A stretch of 64,000 nucleotides of DNA, from the NCBI RefSeq assembly GCF_040054535.1, contig NC_090782.1:16939001-17003000 (forward strand), written 5' to 3'. The notes below the pieces were generated by a model. It saw only the letters and a list, made by a program, of their open reading frames with translations. It was not told the DNA's origin and searched no databases. Below, piece after piece: positions 40,101-53,217 of this stretch; position 1 is the first letter of the stretch, and the number at the start of each line of letters is the position of its first letter. Both the position numbers and the translations under genes were made by a program. This stretch comes from Antennarius striatus. Lineage: Eukaryota > Chordata > Actinopteri > Lophiiformes > Antennariidae.

Positions 40101-42225
40101 ATGCTACACTTTAAAATGGATCCATACTTGTCCTATCAAAATTAAACTCGTCTGAAAAGTGTGCCAACAGGCCTATTCTAATATTTTAACAATGTGCCTT
40201 TTGGGTTTTTTGATGATTCTGCAAATTGATGATATTATCACACCACAGAGATATAAGAATCATCTTCTAATTTTAAAGCTTTGTTCTGAGTCACCTAGAG
40301 CTAGAGCACTGGGACAGGCTCATTTATAGCACTTATAATAGTCCTCATCTTTGTTCCCCCAGGATTGACCATAGGTGACTCATTAGTTTCTATTCACATT
40401 CAGTGTCTGACTCAGTTTCCAAATGAACTGACTGACAGTCGCTCACCAGTTCATTTCTGTATAACTATTACTTTTGAGGAGTGTTGGAAGTACCCACCAC
40501 ATCCTAAGTTCTCTGTCAGGGTGATTTGCTTCCTCTGCCTTTAAAACCCCTTGATGTTTGAATTTATTTGTTGCTTATTGTCTTGAATGTAAGTAAGAGA
40601 ATACCTATGTTATGTCGACTGCAATCTATATCGAGAAGAAGAACTTAGTGGCGTTCAGGTCTGGACTAGATTACTCCGAATCATAATATGTATTGTATCG
40701 AGCCATTGTGAGTGGTCTTACTATGACATACTCCTTATGTTGTTCTTTAGCTGCAGCTATCATATCGATAACATATTGTCCTCTTTGTGCTTGACAGCAG
40801 AAATCGTGTACATCTCAGTTATATATCGCAAGTCAATATGGACCTGGAACTGCAAAGCGTCTCCACAACATTACATTTCATTCCATTCCATCTCTTTGTT
40901 TGACCATATAATGCTTCTCTTGTGTAATGCTGTTTTTAGTTGATGGCAGATGTAAGGAGACCAGTTGTCACAACAGTTTAACTCATCAGTCCGAAGGAAT
41001 ATTCTCCTCAAAGCTCTGAGGGTCATCCAGGTGCCATTTGGCAAAAACTCGAAAGAGTCTTAATGCTATTCTGGGTTAGCAGTGGCTTTGCCTGTCCCAT
41101 GGAGGCCATTTGTGCCCAGTGTCTTTGGAACAGTTGGGCCTTGAACACTGATATTTATTGAGTTGGGAGAGGCCTTCAGTTTATCAGATATTTACTTTGG
41201 ATCGATTGTTACTACCTGAATGAGCCATCAATTTGCTCTTTCTGGAATTTTGGAATGTGACCCACTTGTTGGGAGGTTCTCTAGTGTTCCGCATCTCTTC
41301 TGGAATTTATTTTGGTTGTATCATAGTGTGCTACCGGTGAGACTACTAGCCAAATCAGTGTTTCTTAAAATGGGAGTTTTAAGTGGTAAAGGTGTGCTAG
41401 TAATGAGTCTGGGTGTGTCTCCTGCAGCTACAATCCATTACAAATGTAGTTTGGTAGTTTTTGAATTTAGTAATTAATACTTTTTTGATTCCTTCAAGAA
41501 AATAGTCATTTTAAAGTTGTATTTTCTGGTTGCGCTGTGTGTTTTTGTTTCATTATAAAGGGTGTTTGAAGCTCAAGCACTTGTTTGTATGTGAGAGGCA
41601 TGCAAAAGTAGAAGAAATCAGGAGCAGGTTTCATGTCTTTTCTCAGTTGAACATTTTGGTATGGTAACTGCTTTACTCCAAATACTGAATCCAAGAGTTT
41701 CACAGTCAAGCTGTTGGCCTCCACCTGCTTACCAACCTCAGAGGAGTTAGCATCACCACTTATTTTTATAATGTATTATATGAATGGTTAAGATGGAAAT
41801 CTTTTGTCAGGTGGAAATGCAGCTAATGGCGATGTCCCCATTAGCTGCATTTCACTACGTGATGATCTCAATCTTTGATACCCAGTTTGAAACCAGTTAA
41901 AGGACAAGTATAACTGAACCATGCTGTTGGCCATTCACAGATGAGCAGTAGATATTCAGCCAATAAAAACTGCACAGCAGTTGCTCTTTGTGTTTAGTGT
42001 TCATAATCTTAAAATGTGTTACTATTAAAATAAGGCTTTGATTATGACTGACACCTCCTGTTTCTCTTTACTGAAGGTTTTGACTGTCGCTGCGGCAACC
42101 TGTTCTGTGCCATTCACCGTTATTCTGACAAGCACGACTGTCCCTTTGATTACCGGAGTGCAGCTGCTGCCCGCATACGCAAAGAGAACCCCATCGTTGT
42201 GGCTGAGAAGATTCAGAAGTTATGA
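37133..42225 (+). CDS. zfand5: AN1-type zinc finger protein 5
   Basis: Ubiquitin-binding A20/AN1 zinc-finger protein. In mammals it stimulates the 26S proteasome, binds AU-rich mRNAs and dampens NF-kB signalling. Coding exons are 37133-37292, 37883-37994, 39462-39589, 39856-39963 and 42077-42225, phases consistent, giving 218 aa (human ZFAND5 213). The A20 finger has Cys14, Cys18, Cys30 and Cys33 in [21 protein letters not shown] low-complexity Ser/Thr/Pro linker carries [12 protein letters not shown], a ZFAND5 hallmark that separates it from ZFAND6. The C-terminal AN1 finger ([20 protein letters not shown], then [13 protein letters not shown]) keeps all expected Cys/His ligands and ends [15 protein letters not shown]. 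The ATG is 39 nt inside the second exon (acceptor at 37093). Teleosts often have two zfand5 copies; which one this is cannot be told here. Confidence 0.95.
37420..37706. mobile_element. hAT-type non-autonomous DNA transposon
   Basis: About 287 bp in zfand5, between the first and second coding exons. The ends carry inverted repeats tgtcaaactca and tgagtttgacacccctg. The interior has the 'ggcccgggggccaaatgtggcccgcc' type motif and matching 'gggcct' near the right end, known from a widespread vertebrate hAT repeat. Flanking 8-mers gtttagac (37412-37419) and gtttacac (37707-37714) match at 7 of 8 positions, as expected for an aged 8-bp hAT target-site duplication. The right end is better preserved than the left. 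Confidence 0.8.
38661..38731. repeat. Degenerate 41-bp tandem duplication
   Basis: Two adjacent copies, ctacaaagtggcattacacc (38661) and atacaaaggggctttatacc (38703), each continue with atgtg.ttc. They lie in the same zfand5 intron as SINE copy 1. Confidence 0.6.
38885..39245 (-). mobile_element. tRNA-derived SINE, copy 1
   Basis: Read on the minus strand from about 39245, it begins with a tRNA-like head: ggggcggcagcagctcag resembles an A box and ccggttcaagactc a B box. A family body follows (cacctcctgagcactgccct) and then a tail with AATAAAGGGATC near 38915-38930. It includes a CA-rich insertion at about 38940-39000. It lies antisense to zfand5 in the intron between coding exons 2 and 3. 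Confidence 0.7.
39964..42076 (+). other. zfand5: zfand5 last intron
   Basis: A 2.1-kb intron between the two exons that split the AN1 finger. No repeat family or second gene was recognised. Confidence 0.7.
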
Positions 42226-45200
42226 GGACTGAGTGTAAAAAAAGAAGAAGAGTCTTTGACTTTGTGCATTTGAACAAAGGCGACTTGGATGACGACACCT
42301 GATACGACTTCATTTGTTCATGATAGTCTAAGATGAGCGGGGTGGGCTGATGAGGTCACCACTGTCCAGACGCTGCCCTTACTAGCATCTCCCTCTCTCT
42401 CCACTGGTGACTGCACCTGAACGTGTGTGTGTGTGCGTGCGTGTGTGTGCGTGCGCTTGTGTTTGTATGGAAGCGTGTGTGTGTGTGCATTGCTTGAGAG
42501 CTGGGGAGAGAGCTTTTGGGCCTTGGTGGACATCAGTGTTTTGCTTTTCTTTTGGGGAGGGTGGGAGGGATTTGATTTTACCCCTTTTTGTTTCTAAATT
42601 TGAGGGATGATGTGAGCTCATTTTTATACAATCCCTGTATGATAGTTGGAATGAAACAGGGGTAAGCTGTTAAGGAATGTGACACAATTATGAAAAAGAG
42701 CTCGATTTAGGTCTAGAGAGTTTCTCAAGGGCTTTGGATATAACTTCTTCTCCCAAATGGAAAATGATGTCAACTTCTTGTCAAATTGGCATTTTTTTTT
42801 CTTCCCTCCTCTATATTCTGTGGGTCACTACGTGTTGATCTCCAATGTCTCAGCATTTTCAGCAAACTTTTCTCTTTGATATATTGACTTATACTGATAT
42901 TGGTTGCATGAACAGTTAATGGAGATGTATGGTAGGGGAGGGCAAGGGTAGGGGAACTGAGATCCTTGACTTAACTGAGTGATTGAATTCTGTGTTTTTC
43001 CTTTTATTTCTTTTTTTTTCTGTTTTAATGAGTGTATGACATCAGAAGATCTATATTAATATATTGTAGTTAGCTTGAATTGTGTGATTGCATTCTATTT
43101 ATTTTTTATCATTTGGTTGGTCTGTGCTGGAGGATTGGCCGCATGTGTCAGCAGATCATTAAGATTTGCAGTTAACCTTTTCAATTTAAGTAATTACATC
43201 TTGATTATATAATCATTAAATAAAAATACACAATAACTGATGATGGAGTCCAATTAAGCAGTCACAACTACAATTGTTGCAGTATAATGTCTTGTTTTGG
43301 GTTTGTAAACAAAGCACAACATAGTGTGCCAACTGCAGAGCACGAACTAATGTGCCACACCTCAGTTTTTTTTCAGCATCTGGGTCATTTACAGTTCCCA
43401 TGTAGTCTGTACAGCAAGTTTGCTGAAGAAATTGCCTTTTGTGCAATTAATGAGATGTTTTATTTTGGAACTGTGTTCTCCTTGAATGCTTTTTACTGTT
43501 TTATGGAGAGTGAACCTCCATGTTACTCTGACCACCAGCAGACCACTGACACATGCTGAATGAAAACTGAACTGGGCAGTAACTCGATGACACACACCTG
43601 CTCAGCTTAAGTAAAGATTGTTGCAGTGCTCCAGAGTCGTATGCTGCAGTTTTGCAACATGCTCAGATTCACACCAGTCCTGACTATGACGAGTGCTTGT
43701 AGCTGGCTGCTTCTAGGAAGCTTAAACTAGCATGCATGTGTGCATTCGAACGTATGAATTACTATTCTGTAGTTGACCACGCAGTTTGAAATCCAATTGG
43801 AATGTTACAGAGGCCACACAGTAGTAGCACAATGCATGGCTGGAACCCAAAGTTCTTAACGGAACTCTACAGTGTTGTTTCAAAATGTAAATACCATAAG
43901 GCTCCTACTCATATAGTGTAATCTCAGTGTAGATTTTTGCGAGGTAATAAAGGTGTGGGGGGGGACGGGTAAGGGAACGAATAGTATTGTGTATAAAACT
44001 TTCATAGTCATCCAAAAGAACAGGGGTGCTGATTTTCTTCCCATCATCTTGTACCAGTTTTATATTTACTAGTCATTTACCACCATCAGCTCCCCATTTA
44101 ATGTCTAAAGTATGTTCAGTGTCTAGCGCTGCCATGAGTGTCTACTACAGGCCATGCGGTCAAGAAAACCCCTGTAAACATTAACCTTGCTGCATTACAA
44201 AGTTTCCCAACCCATGCTTTTATCCTGTTACTGAATACTACTCACAACTTAGAAATATTGTAAGAAAAAAAAAGCTTATTTGTTGTAGAGGGACATTTCA
44301 AGGTGTATCATCTTTTCATTATCAAGAGCTTTCCTTGTAAATGTGATCTTGATCATAGAATATAAATGAAAGAGCTACAGACACGTAGCAAAGAGAACAA
44401 TACCAGTTTTTCAAAGCATCAGTGTGCTGGGTGTGAAGGTTAGTTTTCCTTGTCTGCAGTGAATGTCATGTTGGACTTTGGCTTAAGTTGGAGCTCCTTC
44501 CATTGGAGAACTGGTCAGAATTTTGTCCGACAGTTCTGATGGTTGTTCATGGACAATTGAAGAATAGGTTGTTTATTTAAAGCCCACCAATCAAGGTCCA
44601 CGACAAGTAAAATTTCCACATTCAGATGAAGTTTGTGTATAATAATATTGTCATATTCATGGGAACTTGTATTTGAAGCAGCACTGCAGTTTGGTGTTCC
44701 CACAAATGTTATCTTACATACTCAGAATATTCAGGCTTGCCTGCTGGGTTGACCACTATTACAGACTCTTGTGACCTACTAATTGCTCACTTCTCCTTAA
44801 TGGATCAAAGATTCTTACAAAGGATGAGTTATCAGCAGCGTAAATCAACGTGGTTTACATTTGTTTTGTGTTGACTGCTCATATCAGCCACTGTCTTCTT
44901 AAACATGAGCAGTTTGAATGTAAAGCCCCTCAAGTCACATCAGCTGTAATGTTGTTTTCCCAACTATTTGACCTGGTTTATTATGTTTTTGGGCAGAAGA
45001 TGATGACCCAATTTCCTGAAATATATTGACAGCTGAGTCAGTAAAGCAGCCTTGCGATGGACTTGGCACCAGCAATTAGGTCAACCATACCTAACTAGAT
45101 GTTAACAGTAAATGCAGTTTGTTTTCCTTCCATTAAATTCATAGTGTTTGATGTCTTCAAACTTTTCTGTAGATCAAACTTGAATAAGCAGTGTCTTCAT

Positions 45201-45446
45201 CATGCAAGGGTTTTGACTGATAGGAATAAGGAATGCTAGTTGTGATAAATCTCTGACGAAGTAAAGACAAATGACAACTTTTTTCGTCTTCTATGATGAG
45301 TTGGGGGTTATCAAATGAGATTTACAATATTCATAGAGCTGTAGTTCTTGTCCCTTGGCACTCCAGTCCCCCAGAAACACCACCAGATATATTTTGTTTT
45401 TCTTTCAAGATTGTATGATGTGTAAGAGTAAGTATAAAACAATAAA
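42226..45446 (+). other. zfand5: zfand5 3' UTR, probable extent
   Basis: T-rich sequence without introns or coding potential follows the stop. Candidate poly(A) signals AATAAA are at 43219, 43946 and 45441; the last is followed by an A/T-rich tail and then a change of character. Long, multi-signal 3' UTRs are usual for ZFAND5. The true end was not determined. Confidence 0.4.
42422..42488. repeat. Imperfect (TG)n microsatellite in zfand5 3' UTR
   Basis: TG units mixed with GCG steps, about 66 bp, 200 bp after the stop codon. Confidence 0.85.
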
Positions 45447-46659
45447 TTCACAAAGTTTATTTTAAATTACACTTGTCTTTTGTGTTTAATGTCACAGTAT
45501 TAAGACAGATTTTGATAAAAGGTATTTTGTTCTACCGAACTATTATGTGTTATTTTTGCCTAGAGAATATGCTGTGACCTCATTTGCTGGTACATAAGTA
45601 TTATTTCCACAAACAGTACAAAGGAAAACAATATGGGTGCAAATATTGTTGCACAGGTGTGAGAAAATAGTAAATTCATGTGAACACCACATGGCAAATG
45701 TGCCAATCTTGAGAATGTCTCTAAACTTGGACAAGTAAAGCAAAAAAAAAAGACATTTATAAAAATGACATCTGAAGTACACATATGTTTAAGGAGTAGC
45801 AAACATTTTAACAAATGTATATGTTGGTGTGAGAATAATGAAACATGAGCAGTTTGTCTAATTTTGGTTGTTGCTTTAAACTACAAACTATACCACAATT
45901 GCTATTAAAAAAAGGTATCACCCTTTACTTTTATGTCTGTGGGGAAAAAGGTGTCTGTGTACAGTATTAATAAACAAACAGTTCCTTTACTATATTATTT
46001 CTTTATGCTCCTTGCATATATGTTAACTTATGCCACTGTTGGTCTGTGCAAATTCACTAAGGTGGTAGGGACGGGTTTTCACTGCGGTACTGCTGCAATA
46101 TTTCTGTGTTAAAGGGGTTGTCCGGATATGGAATTGCCTTTCATTTATTGTGAATAGTCTACCCTAAACCTATACAAGTCGTACCTAACCATAACCTTAA
46201 TCATGTTCTGAGGAATTTGGTTTGGCTGCAAAAGAAGAGGGCTTGTGTACAACTGGTCTTGACAAAGTTGATTTTTGTGGAGGTCACCAACAGGCAACAC
46301 CGACTGTTTCCTGGAACTTCCAAAGGTAGTCACTTTGCTGGTAGAAGAACCTCCCTGATTATTTACCGGAGATCTACAGCTTGTAGTCACTGCTGATAGC
46401 TGACAGCCTTCTGATAGCAGGGGAGGTTAGTCACGAATTCTTTCATTGAAATTACCCACGCGTCACGATGCCTGTTCTTCGGTAAAACAGCCCATTACAG
46501 CACATTGTCCGTAATGGATCAGCTTTATCTTTCCAATCACCAGCACTTTAGTCAGACACCATAAAATACTAACTATATTCTTTGCAAAATGCGCCAATGA
46601 ACAATAAAGTTCAACCGTGTCATCTGGTACAAGTCACCCACGCTGATAACGATAACACG

Positions 46660-47412
46660 TTTCCCTTGATTGTCCAATGGAAATTCTCATACGTCACATC
46701 CGGTCAGCTGTCGCTTCCGGATGCGGTGAAATAGCAAAGTAGGAAAACACCGCACGTACTTGGATTTAAATGCAAGACGTCATCCATAAAGTGAGAGGAC
46801 ATACCAGTTCCGTACGCGGTGGATCCAGGGCGACAAATCCACACGACGGATACTGTCCCGTGGAGTTGCACGTCAGTCCTCGGTGAAGGAGCACCGTGTT
46901 TACCGAGCAGCTTGTTTTTGTCCTGCTAGCTTAAACCACCGTAGCGTTAGCCGCTCACGCAGACGGACATCCTCTCTGCTAAAAGAACTTTTTGCCACTG
47001 ATGCAACTGATACTTACGAGTGAACCGCATTGTGTGTGTCGTGTGTATTGAAACTGAAAATAGTGTGCTTTTGTTAAATTTATTGGTGAAGGACTTCATC
47101 GGAAACAGAAGTTTTACTTTCCCTTAAATATCGTTTCGTAAACACGTTGTCTTCAGTCAGTCCCCAAAGTCTCCACGTATGGACAGAATGGATTTGACGG
47201 AGAACACAGGGGGAACACAGCGGATGAATTTTCAGTAGCGCTTCCCTGTCAGCTGGCAGCTTCCACTATCTTTTCCCGTTTTTGCTGACAGGGCGCTATA
47301 GAAACCATATCCTGTGTTTGAGTACGACTGGAGAGGAGGAAGTCTTGCTTTTTATGTTTATTTCAGCATATCCTTTTTGAGAAAACGACGACTAAGCTTT
47401 TCAGCTCAACAG
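46660..47412 (+). promoter_or_regulatory. abhd17a: abhd17a promoter and 5' UTR exon
   Basis: A GC-richer block with a CCAAT box (tccaatgg at about 46673) and two ETS-type sites (catccggtc, cttccggatg near 46696-46722). The non-coding leader appears to run to a donor at 47412 (caacag|gtaggt), spliced to the coding exon at 47900. The transcription start is approximate. No alternative coding start upstream is plausible. Confidence 0.5.
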
Positions 47413-47900
47413 GTAGGTCTGCTGTTGCTTTCATACATGTATTGTGTATATTTTAAGTGGGGAAACCTCATCAAATAAATACTGTAAGCATTGTTTTGTC
47501 TGTTAAATATTGATTTCTGTGTATTTTGAAGCACTGAGTTGTCATCATTGTGTTTTATAAGATTTAACCAATGTCCAAATAGTCTAAGTTTTTTCAGCAA
47601 CTAAATTTAACAATAACTGATTTTATTCTTAGGAGCATGAAAGTTGTTGTTTTTTTTGTCACGCTGAAAATTTTGCATCTGCTAACATAATGTATTCATA
47701 ACCAGGTGATTGAACAAACGTTTGATCTAGCAAAGATGATATAATTTGCCTGTCGCTTGAGACTGTAGTCAGTTATAAGTATATGTGTCACAAATATTGA
47801 GAAACATTTTTATTATACTGTGGCTCCTTGTGTCAACACTGAGAAGATGATTGACTGAATAACACAATGATCCTCTTGTCATCTCCATGTACATTGAAGG

Positions 47901-50900
47901 ATGAATGGCCTCTCTCTCAGCGAGCTCTGCTGTCTGTTCTGCTGCCCACCATGCCCCAGCCGCATCGCAGCCAAGCTTGCATTTCTTCCACCTGAGCCCA
48001 CGTACGCCTTTCTTCCGGACTCAGACGTCGGCCCTCCTGCACAAGGAACAACGGGGACATCTACCCTCCGGGTGCGGAGTGGTGCATCAGTTGCTGGAAG
48101 CGGGGCAGTTGAAGGGAGATGGAAGCTCCACCTGACGCAGCGAGCAGAGTTTCAGTACTCGCAGAGAGAGCTGGACATGACAGAGGTGTTCCTGACTCGT
48201 TCCAGTCGAGGGAACAAGATCGGCTGCATTTACATTCGCTGCGTTCCTAATGCAAGGTGGGATATTTGAAAAGTTTGTGTACCTTCTGAGCCAGTGGTTC
48301 TTTTATGACAGGTATTCACACATTCTCAGACTTTGCTGGAACTTCATTGATGAGTTTCACCAATGCTTTTTCATCTGGTTTATAATAAACATTTTTTTAA
48401 ATGTTTATCTCAGTCACAAGATATCAATTGCCAATGTATCAGAAACCAAATACAAAATATTTGGCTAACACCTCTGTAGGTGTGCCACCAAAGTTATTGG
48501 CAGTGACTGGTAGATAGATTTATGAGAAGTGATTTTAACGTTAAACCTAAGCAGAAAATATTTGCTGTAAAGTGTTTATTATATTTTAGGTTTTATTCTT
48601 ATCCTTCTGGACTGAACTGCTGCTGATTAATTCATCCAATCAGTTAAAAAGACATCAACAGGTTTGTGTTACAGTCTGTGTATCCTAAAACCTATCTAGT
48701 ATCACACAAGAATGAAACCAAATTAGACTTGAAATAGCAGAATGATCGTTCTGTCACATTTTATGTGGCGAGGCCAAGAGCAAAGCATGTAGAGATTCGT
48801 TACTAAAACCACTGATCTTATAATTGTATATGTGTAGCAGAAGAATCAGGTTTCTGTAGGGAGCACAACATGCATTCATGAATAAAAGGCAAGGGCTAGA
48901 ATGTCCACCTTTTTTATAGTGGATACCCTGTTCAGGCTGTTCAAAATGTCTGCCTGTGAAATGTATTTGGTTAAAGTCCTCTAAAAAAAAGACACCAACA
49001 ATGAATGATTGGGGTTTATTTTTTAGAAACGTTTTTCATCCCCACTGGGGAAATTCTATTTACACTCGATATAAACACACACAAAGGAGCTGTAGACATG
49101 TAAATAATGGAGAGATGCTGGAGTGAAGGGCAGCCACATAGCAGTGCCCTACAAGCATCTTGTTGGGTCTGGTCTCTTGCTCAAGGGCAGTGCTCAGGAG
49201 GTGAACTGACACCTCTCCAGTTTACACTCAATACTTCTGTTCTACACTGGTCTTGAACAGACCACCCTCTAGTCCTCAAGCCTTGTTTATTTTCAGTGTC
49301 TAGTGATTAATGACAACATCACCTTTGTTTTTGAAAGGGTTTAAACTTGTGTATTCAAACATGAGTTAAAATATAATTATACATTTAAATACAACCGTTT
49401 TCACATGTAACAAGCAACCAAAGTATAATTCATGTATTTCTCCATTCTTCTGTACTAGTACAACTATAATGTTACTAATTTTAGTCTCTGGATTTGATAG
49501 ATAGGCTTTGTGACAAATTACATTGTGGATCCTGTATTTACCCTGTCTTTTGTCTGTACTTTCAGATTTACAGTACTGTTCTCACATGGCAATGCAGTAG
49601 ACTTAGGCCAGATGAGCAGTTTCTACATCGGCCTTGGCTCTCGCATCAACTGCAACATCTTTTCTTATGATTACTCAGGCTATGGTGTCAGCACTGGCAA
49701 ACCCACAGAGAGGAATCTCTATGCTGACATTGATGCTGCCTGGCATGCCCTGCGCACACGGTATGCTATGATACAGTATAATTGGACCATACATGTCCTA
49801 CAATGACTGTTTCAGTACATGGTATCTTGTTGAGCTGAGACAGGATTCATCATTTAGATTAGAATCAAATCAAACCTTTTAGAAAGTGAGGATGGATTCT
49901 AATGTCTGCTGCTGCAATGAATGATACTAAGAAGACTAAAAGGAGTTAAAATTATGACGGGTAGACAAAGGTCTTTTGGAGAAAAGGTTTGAGAAGAAAG
50001 AATGAATTGAGGTGGCAGAGGTTGTGACTGGGACAGAGATGGGATGAAGAGAGCAGATATGGGACAGGTGCTGTGGGCATAAAGAGCAAGATGGATGGAT
50101 GAGGAGAGAAAAGGCTGAGGGGCATGTCTCTCAAGGACACTGTGGTATGATAAAGTGTCTCATTAGCAAAAACGGAGCTCCCTTAATGTGGTTGTACCCC
50201 CAGGAAGACATGATTCAGCAGACACTTCACTAAGCTTTGGCTGAAGGGGGAAATTTATAACATGTAGCTGGCAATAGTCACTCAATATTCAATAGTCATT
50301 GTGATTTCAACGTATTTATTAAAAATCTTTTGTTTTCCTTTTAATGTTTTGAAGTTGAATAAGTTTAAGAATTTTCAGTAGAATCACTAAAAATCATCAA
50401 GTTGCAGCTTCAGAAATGTGCTGCTCTTTTTTAAATAGACAAAGGAATAATGTAATGTTATAAAAATAACTTCATACTAAGTCACATCCATCGAACAAAG
50501 TCAGTGAACAATAGTATTCCTGTGTTGTGCTAATGCCGCTGTTTAAATCCAGTACTGTACTTACAAAATCAAAACATCCGTTGGCTTGCACTCTAAGGTT
50601 CTCTGTATATCTTTGGTTTTAACCAGGTATGGCATCAGTCCAGAGAACATTATCCTGTATGGACAGAGCATTGGAACAGTACCTACCGTGGACCTGGCAT
50701 CACGTTATGAGTGTGCTGCAGTGGTGCTTCACTCGCCGCTAACATCTGGCATGAGGGTGGCATTTCCAGACACTAAGAAAACTTACTGCTTTGACGCTTT
50801 CCCCAAGTAAGTGTCTTTTTCTGCCCTTTAAACCTCTTTGACAGAATCCTATATTTTATTGTCTGATTACAAATTAAAATGATATTTATTAATTCCTTTT

Positions 50901-53217
50901 TGGTGCATCGTATGATCAAGTGAATAACATTGATATATAAAAAGAAATCATTTGCTACAAAGATGAAATATATCTGTTAAAGAAAATCCTTATAAAACAT
51001 GTTCATGTAAGGGCACATTGTAGTCTATTTTGATGTCCGTAAACCTATAAATTTTTTAAGAAATTTGAAACGAAAATCCTTCTGTTTGCAATATGGAAAC
51101 TAAACCAATGTGGAAGCTCACCTTGTCTATACATTCTCTATTATTACTGTACTCGACAACAACCTGTTTGAATCCATGTAGTCATCAAATTTCTCACTTT
51201 GGTTGCATTTGTTGGTTGATTTGGAAGAGCATCACCATGGATCAGTGTAAATTTTTACATGGTTACAATCCATCCATGCCACTGTCTATTTTCTGCTTCT
51301 CTGTGGTTGGGTTGAGGTGGCAGCAGGCCAAGCAGGGTATTCCAGACATCCCTCCCATCAGCAACACTCCGGCTCATTTTAATAGATACCGAGGTGTTCC
51401 TAGGCCAGATAAGACATGTAATCCTTTCTGCTCGTTTAGGGTCAATCCCTTTCTCTCCTCCCCATCTCAGCTGGTTCCTTTTGACACAAAGGAGCAAGGG
51501 TTCTACTTTTAGTTCCATTTGGAAGTCAGAGCTCCTTAATTTCTCTCTCTGACTGAGCCCAACCACTGAACGAAGTCATTTTGACCATTTGTATCTGGGG
51601 TCTCATTTCAGTCACTACCCACAGCTCATGACCCTCATTCAGTTCATTTTCCTCTCACCAATAAAGAAGACTCTACTTACACTCCTGCACTTGAGGCAGC
51701 AACTCACCTCAAACCAAGTGGGAGTTGTCCATTATTTTACAGCAGGAAATACTAAGTCCCAGATTTGTAGGCACCAAAGATCATGAACCAATAAAGTCAA
51801 CCGAGTCACGTTATCAGCAAATATCAGATTCTAAGCTCACCAAACCTCCTTATCTCGACTGCACCTTGACTCTCTGTCAATGAATATTACAAAGGATCAG
51901 AGACATGGGGAGCCTTGACGGAGGAAAAGACTCACTGACAATTTGTTTGACTCTACAAGGACACAATTATAATTTCTTATATAGGGCCAGAAAGCATGTT
52001 GCAACAGCCCCCATACCCAATAGTCCCCCACAGGACTCTCCATGGGACTGTGTTGTCGGCCTTCTCCAAAGGCACCAAGGCATATGTGGTCAGGAAAAGA
52101 AAACCCATGACCCCAACAACAAACCTGCGAAGATAAAGAGTTCAGTGACCCACAGCCTGGGTGGAATCCTGGTTCTTTTTCCTGAACCCTCTTTTGCAGC
52201 GTCTTAGAGTACAGTGTCCTTGGGAGGATGACAGTGTGGCTCCGCTGTAACTGGAGCACACCCTCTGACCCTCTTCTTGAATGGTTAAAAACCATGAATG
52301 AATTACAGCCTGTTTTTCAAGTAATGAAGTCTTGTGCCATGTCGCTGCAACCTGATAGATGATGAGTGTAAGCTGTCGCATCCACCTCTGATGCTTCTTT
52401 ATGGATGGAAAAAAGAAAAATGTGGTATTAAAAAAGAGGATGTGTTTCTTTAGCGTTAAGTAGTGATGATGAAGAAAGCTGACTTGTCTTGCAGAATATT
52501 TTCTTTCTTGTTAGTGATAAAATCCTGCCTGAGGAGGTTTGATGCCCATTTATAACGTGGGTGTTCAGTTTAAGAGTTGTTACTGTGTTTTAGTTTTTCA
52601 ATACTTTTCCACTGAGCCCGTCTCTTGGCCTGGACAGCACAAACACAGAAAACGGCAGTCTTTGGTGAGACTCTCCCTTCTGTTTTTGATGTCAGTTTAT
52701 GAGTACTGGCAGAGTCTGACAAAGGTCAAACACAGATAACGCCAGCTTTATCGCAGCGTCTAGTCCCAGATGGTACAAGTGGGTGACAAGGAGAGGTGGT
52801 AGGAAACCAGGGAATGCTCTGCTGTGTTTGTAATGAGCTGAGAAAGCCTCCAATGTTTGTCTGTTGGACACATTTAGTGTGCGTCACTGTGAAATTTATT
52901 TGTGCAGTTTGTTTTTAGATCTGTTAGCAGAAGGAAATTAAGAATCTCTAAAATTCTCTAAAATCTCAACTTCTTCCTTCTCCTATTTCAGCATTGAGAA
53001 AGTGTCCAAAATCACATCACCAGTTCTCATCATCCACGGGACGGAGGATGAGGTGATCGACTTCTCCCACGGTCTGGCTCTGTTCGAGCGCTGCCCCAAG
53101 GCGGTGGAGCCCCTGTGGGTGGAGGGGGCGGGACATAATGACATTGAGTTGTACAGCCAGTATCTGGAGCGTCTGCGCAGCTTCATCGTGCAGGAGTTGG
53201 GCGTACCGCACGCCTGA
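47901..53217 (+). CDS. abhd17a: ABHD17-family protein depalmitoylase, best fit ABHD17A
   Basis: Membrane-anchored serine hydrolase that removes palmitate from N-Ras, PSD-95 and related proteins. Coding exons are 47901-48256, 49566-49760, 50627-50806 and 52992-53217, phases consistent, giving 318 aa (human ABHD17A about 310). The N-terminus [20 protein letters not shown] has the Cys cluster (10, 11, 14, 15, 18) that is itself palmitoylated. A Gly/Ser-rich linker follows at about residues 41-72. The alpha/beta hydrolase core carries [17 protein letters not shown], the nucleophile elbow GQSIG (Ser198), the acid GTEDEVID (Asp263) and the base GAGHND (His292), so it should be active. The long linker and the LERLRSF-type C-terminus fit ABHD17A better than 17B or 17C, judged from memory. 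The start is the first ATG in the exon, one base after the acceptor. Confidence 0.92.
48257..49565 (+). other. abhd17a: abhd17a intron 2 with SINE
   Basis: A 1.3-kb intron between coding exons 1 and 2. It is AT-rich and hosts the second copy of the tRNA-derived SINE at its right half. Confidence 0.8.
49010..49285 (-). mobile_element. tRNA-derived SINE, copy 2
   Basis: It shares the body gggcagtgctcaggaggtga (+ strand) with the copy at 38885-39245. It retains a B-box-like ctgttcaagacc but has lost a clear A box. Its tail aatttccccagtggggatg (minus strand) is the common fish retroposon terminus. It is antisense to abhd17a. Confidence 0.7.
51300..52290 (-). mobile_element. Rex1-like LINE relic
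   Basis: A degraded non-LTR retrotransposon lies antisense in the last abhd17a intron. The + strand keeps runs typical of reversed Rex1 copies: cacccacagctcatgaccc-like text at 51615-51632, cccccacaggactctccatg at 52025, cttctccaaaggcaccaagg at 52061 and ggagcacaccctctgaccct near 52252. On the minus strand a frame reads [14 protein letters not shown], matching the reverse-transcriptase stretch R.CSNYRGITLLS, and further on LRQGSP. Frameshifts and deletions make it inactive. Confidence 0.75.

Noticed and set aside
51897-52295. 132-codon minus-strand ORF in abhd17a intron
   Set aside because: Part of the decayed Rex1-like element, not a host gene.
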